A DNA stretch of 64,000 nt from an uncultured Alphaproteobacteria bacterium (GTDB taxonomy: Bacteria > Pseudomonadota > Alphaproteobacteria > Rhodobacterales > Rhodobacteraceae). The translations under genes were made by a program, and so were the position numbers. The stretch lies in the NCBI GenBank assembly GCA_902573735.1, contig CACGLH010000004.1:1-64000 (forward strand), given 5' to 3'. The number at the start of each line of letters is the position of its first letter. The first letter of the stretch is position 1. Positions 62,999 through 64,000 of this stretch are shown piece by piece. A model generated the notes under the pieces. The model was given only the letters and a program-made list of their open reading frames with translations, made no database searches and was not told the origin of the DNA.

Positions 62999-63834
62999 TT
63001 ATTTGAATTCTACTCTAAGCTTATCTTTTCCAACAATAATTTCAGTGTCTATTTTATTTTTAACCTTTTTTAGCCATTCTTTCCTTTGATTTAGTGTATT
63101 ATTGTTCGGGATTAAATGATTAATCACTAGTTTTTTACATTTTGACAGTTTTGCTATTTTTTAAACTTCATCTATTGTGGTGTGAGAACTTTCTAAATGA
63201 TTTTTAAGTTTTGAATTTAATCCAGTTTTTGTCACTATTTTGTCAATATATTCTGGGATTAAAGCTTCATGAACCAAAATATCTGTTTCATTTGAGAAAG
63301 AAGCTAAAGGTTTGAAATATTTAGTATCCCCAGAAAAAACTATTTCTTTTGACCCTATAAATTTAAAAGCATAACAATCTTTTAGGGGAGGATGCAGGAC
63401 TTTTAAAATTTTCACTTTTATTTTCCCCAGATTGAATGTTTTTTTATTGGAATAATTTTAACGATTTTCTTTAATTTAATTCTTCCCTCATTTTTTTCCC
63501 TATTTTTAATATCTATTTCCATTGATGATAAAAATTTTTTCCAATAATCTAAAAGACCTTTTGGACCGAAGACTTTAATTTTTTTCTTAAGACCTGCTGT
63601 CCATGCAGTATGTATCAAAGGTCCTAATTCTAAATAATGATCAGAATGTAGATGAGTTATAAAGATATTTGATAGCTCATTTAAATTAAAATTAATTTCT
63701 GTAAGAGATTTTGAAACTCCTAATCCCGCATCAACAAGTATCTTTTGATTGTCCAAAATTAATAAAGAAGAAGAAGGCATCGAACCTTTTGGCCTAATTG
63801 CTGGACCTCCCTTTGTTCCTAGGAGGAAAAGCAC
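62999..63834 (-). pseudogene. MBL-fold hydrolase (RNase Z-like) broken by a frameshift and a stop
   Basis: Three pieces of one MBL-fold gene. 63834-63418 gives MLFLLGTKGGPAIRPKG and the zinc motif THLHSDHYLELG. It is lost at TAA 63418-63420; restoring one A in the run near 63415-63423 joins it to the next frame, which continues KVKILKVLHPPLKDCYAF, FSGDTKYF (Asp ligand) and the HTTIDEV end, then TAA at 63161-63163. The same frame runs on for 53 codons (KIAKLSKCKKLVINHLIP, a zinc His) to TAA at 62999. The whole looks like a ~278-residue enzyme with two lesions, so it is called a pseudogene. Confidence 0.75.
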
Positions 63835-63888
63835 GTTATTTTTTGTTTTTTTATCATAATTTTACAAAATAGATGTTGAAGAAAACAA

Positions 63889-64000
63889 TTATTCAGAAAT
63901 CATATTTTCCTGTTTTAAACATCTTGCTTGAACCGCAGTAATACCCTCATAAGTGAAAATAATATTATGAAAAAGCCCATTGTCAAAAAGAATGGTTTGA
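63889..64000 (-). CDS. C-terminal end of an unknown gene (5' beyond the window)
   Basis: On the minus strand a frame is open from the right edge to TAA at 63889-63891, giving a protein-like end with TILFDNGLFHNIIFTYEGIT and then AVQARCLKQENMISE. The start is outside the window. The family cannot be named from 37 residues. It runs in the same direction as the broken MBL gene and is 54 bases upstream of it. Confidence 0.5.
   Translation of the reverse strand, partial: QTILFDNGLFHNIIFTYEGITAVQARCLKQENMISE

Noticed and set aside
63418-63834. Two separate short MBL-domain genes
   Set aside because: Zinc ligands are divided between the pieces in the usual order of one enzyme, and restoring one base joins them.

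Overview
The window comes from the chromosome of an AT-rich (by eye about two-thirds A+T) Gram-negative bacterium, most likely a free-living marine alphaproteobacterium of the HIMB59/AEGEAN-169/SAR116-like sort. This is inferred from streamlined spacing, frequent TTG/GTG starts, FadL-like and other outer-membrane barrels, a full set of acyl-CoA, sugar-acid, oligopeptide and methylated-compound catabolism genes, DmdA/GcvT-type demethylases, a bactofilin and a flagellin. No marker here fixes the genus.

Layout. 1-2424: the end of a biotin-dependent acyl-CoA carboxylase, a DinB-like metal-binding protein and a FadL-like porin. 2560-11438: acyl-CoA and sugar-acid catabolism. A leftward operon holds an IlvD/Edd sugar-acid dehydratase, two SDRs and an alpha-methylacyl-CoA racemase. 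Beside it sit a 2-hydroxyacid dehydrogenase, an FAA-hydrolase, a UxaA-type dehydratase and a BDH2-like SDR, which together look like a non-phosphorylated L-fucose/deoxy-sugar-acid pathway. 11461-20825: acyl-CoA dehydrogenase, two M20 amidohydrolases and a complete oligopeptide ABC transporter. 20826-27254: bactofilin, a tiny lipoprotein, thrS-infC followed by a lipid A-type acyltransferase, and two alpha/beta hydrolases.

27356-33100 is the accessory region. A tRNA-Thr gene is followed by a gene-poor scar holding a tRNA-Asn 3' remnant, a 20-bp direct repeat of part of the tRNA-Thr, short protein tails and a lipoprotein broken by an in-frame stop. Then come a large RTX/Calx-beta protein, a small outer-membrane barrel and a stretch of tiny ORFs. 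Within the RTX gene lies a 48-bp segment (47 identical) that also forms the end of the 40-residue lipoprotein gene at 21477, about 9 kb away.

33110-38618 carries serine-glyoxylate aminotransferase, hydroxypyruvate/glyoxylate reductase, a homocysteine methyltransferase, a GcvT-like demethylase and a GFA-family protein, a plausible methyl-group/C1 and glyoxylate module. 38919-48161 is mostly housekeeping: DEAD helicase, sulfatase, cyclase-TPR regulator, TypA. 48251-53422 is a tight rightward operon of a DmdA-like demethylase, a VOC protein, an acyl-CoA ligase, a LysE exporter and an M24 peptidase. 53522-56908 is a 1128-residue flagellin whose variable centre is made of tandem repeats. 57016-64000 holds DUF1330, RidA, an alpha/beta hydrolase fused to a membrane domain, LemA with a DUF3137-like protein, an MBL-fold protein that has lost its HxHxDH motif, and a second MBL gene broken by a frameshift and a stop.

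The observations most worth following are the lipoprotein/RTX shared segment, the repeat-filled flagellin, the zinc-motif-less MBL protein, two genes whose Shine-Dalgarno sites point to non-AUG (AUA/AUC) starts, and the tRNA-linked scar. Nothing here was checked against a database; family names come from motif and sequence recognition.
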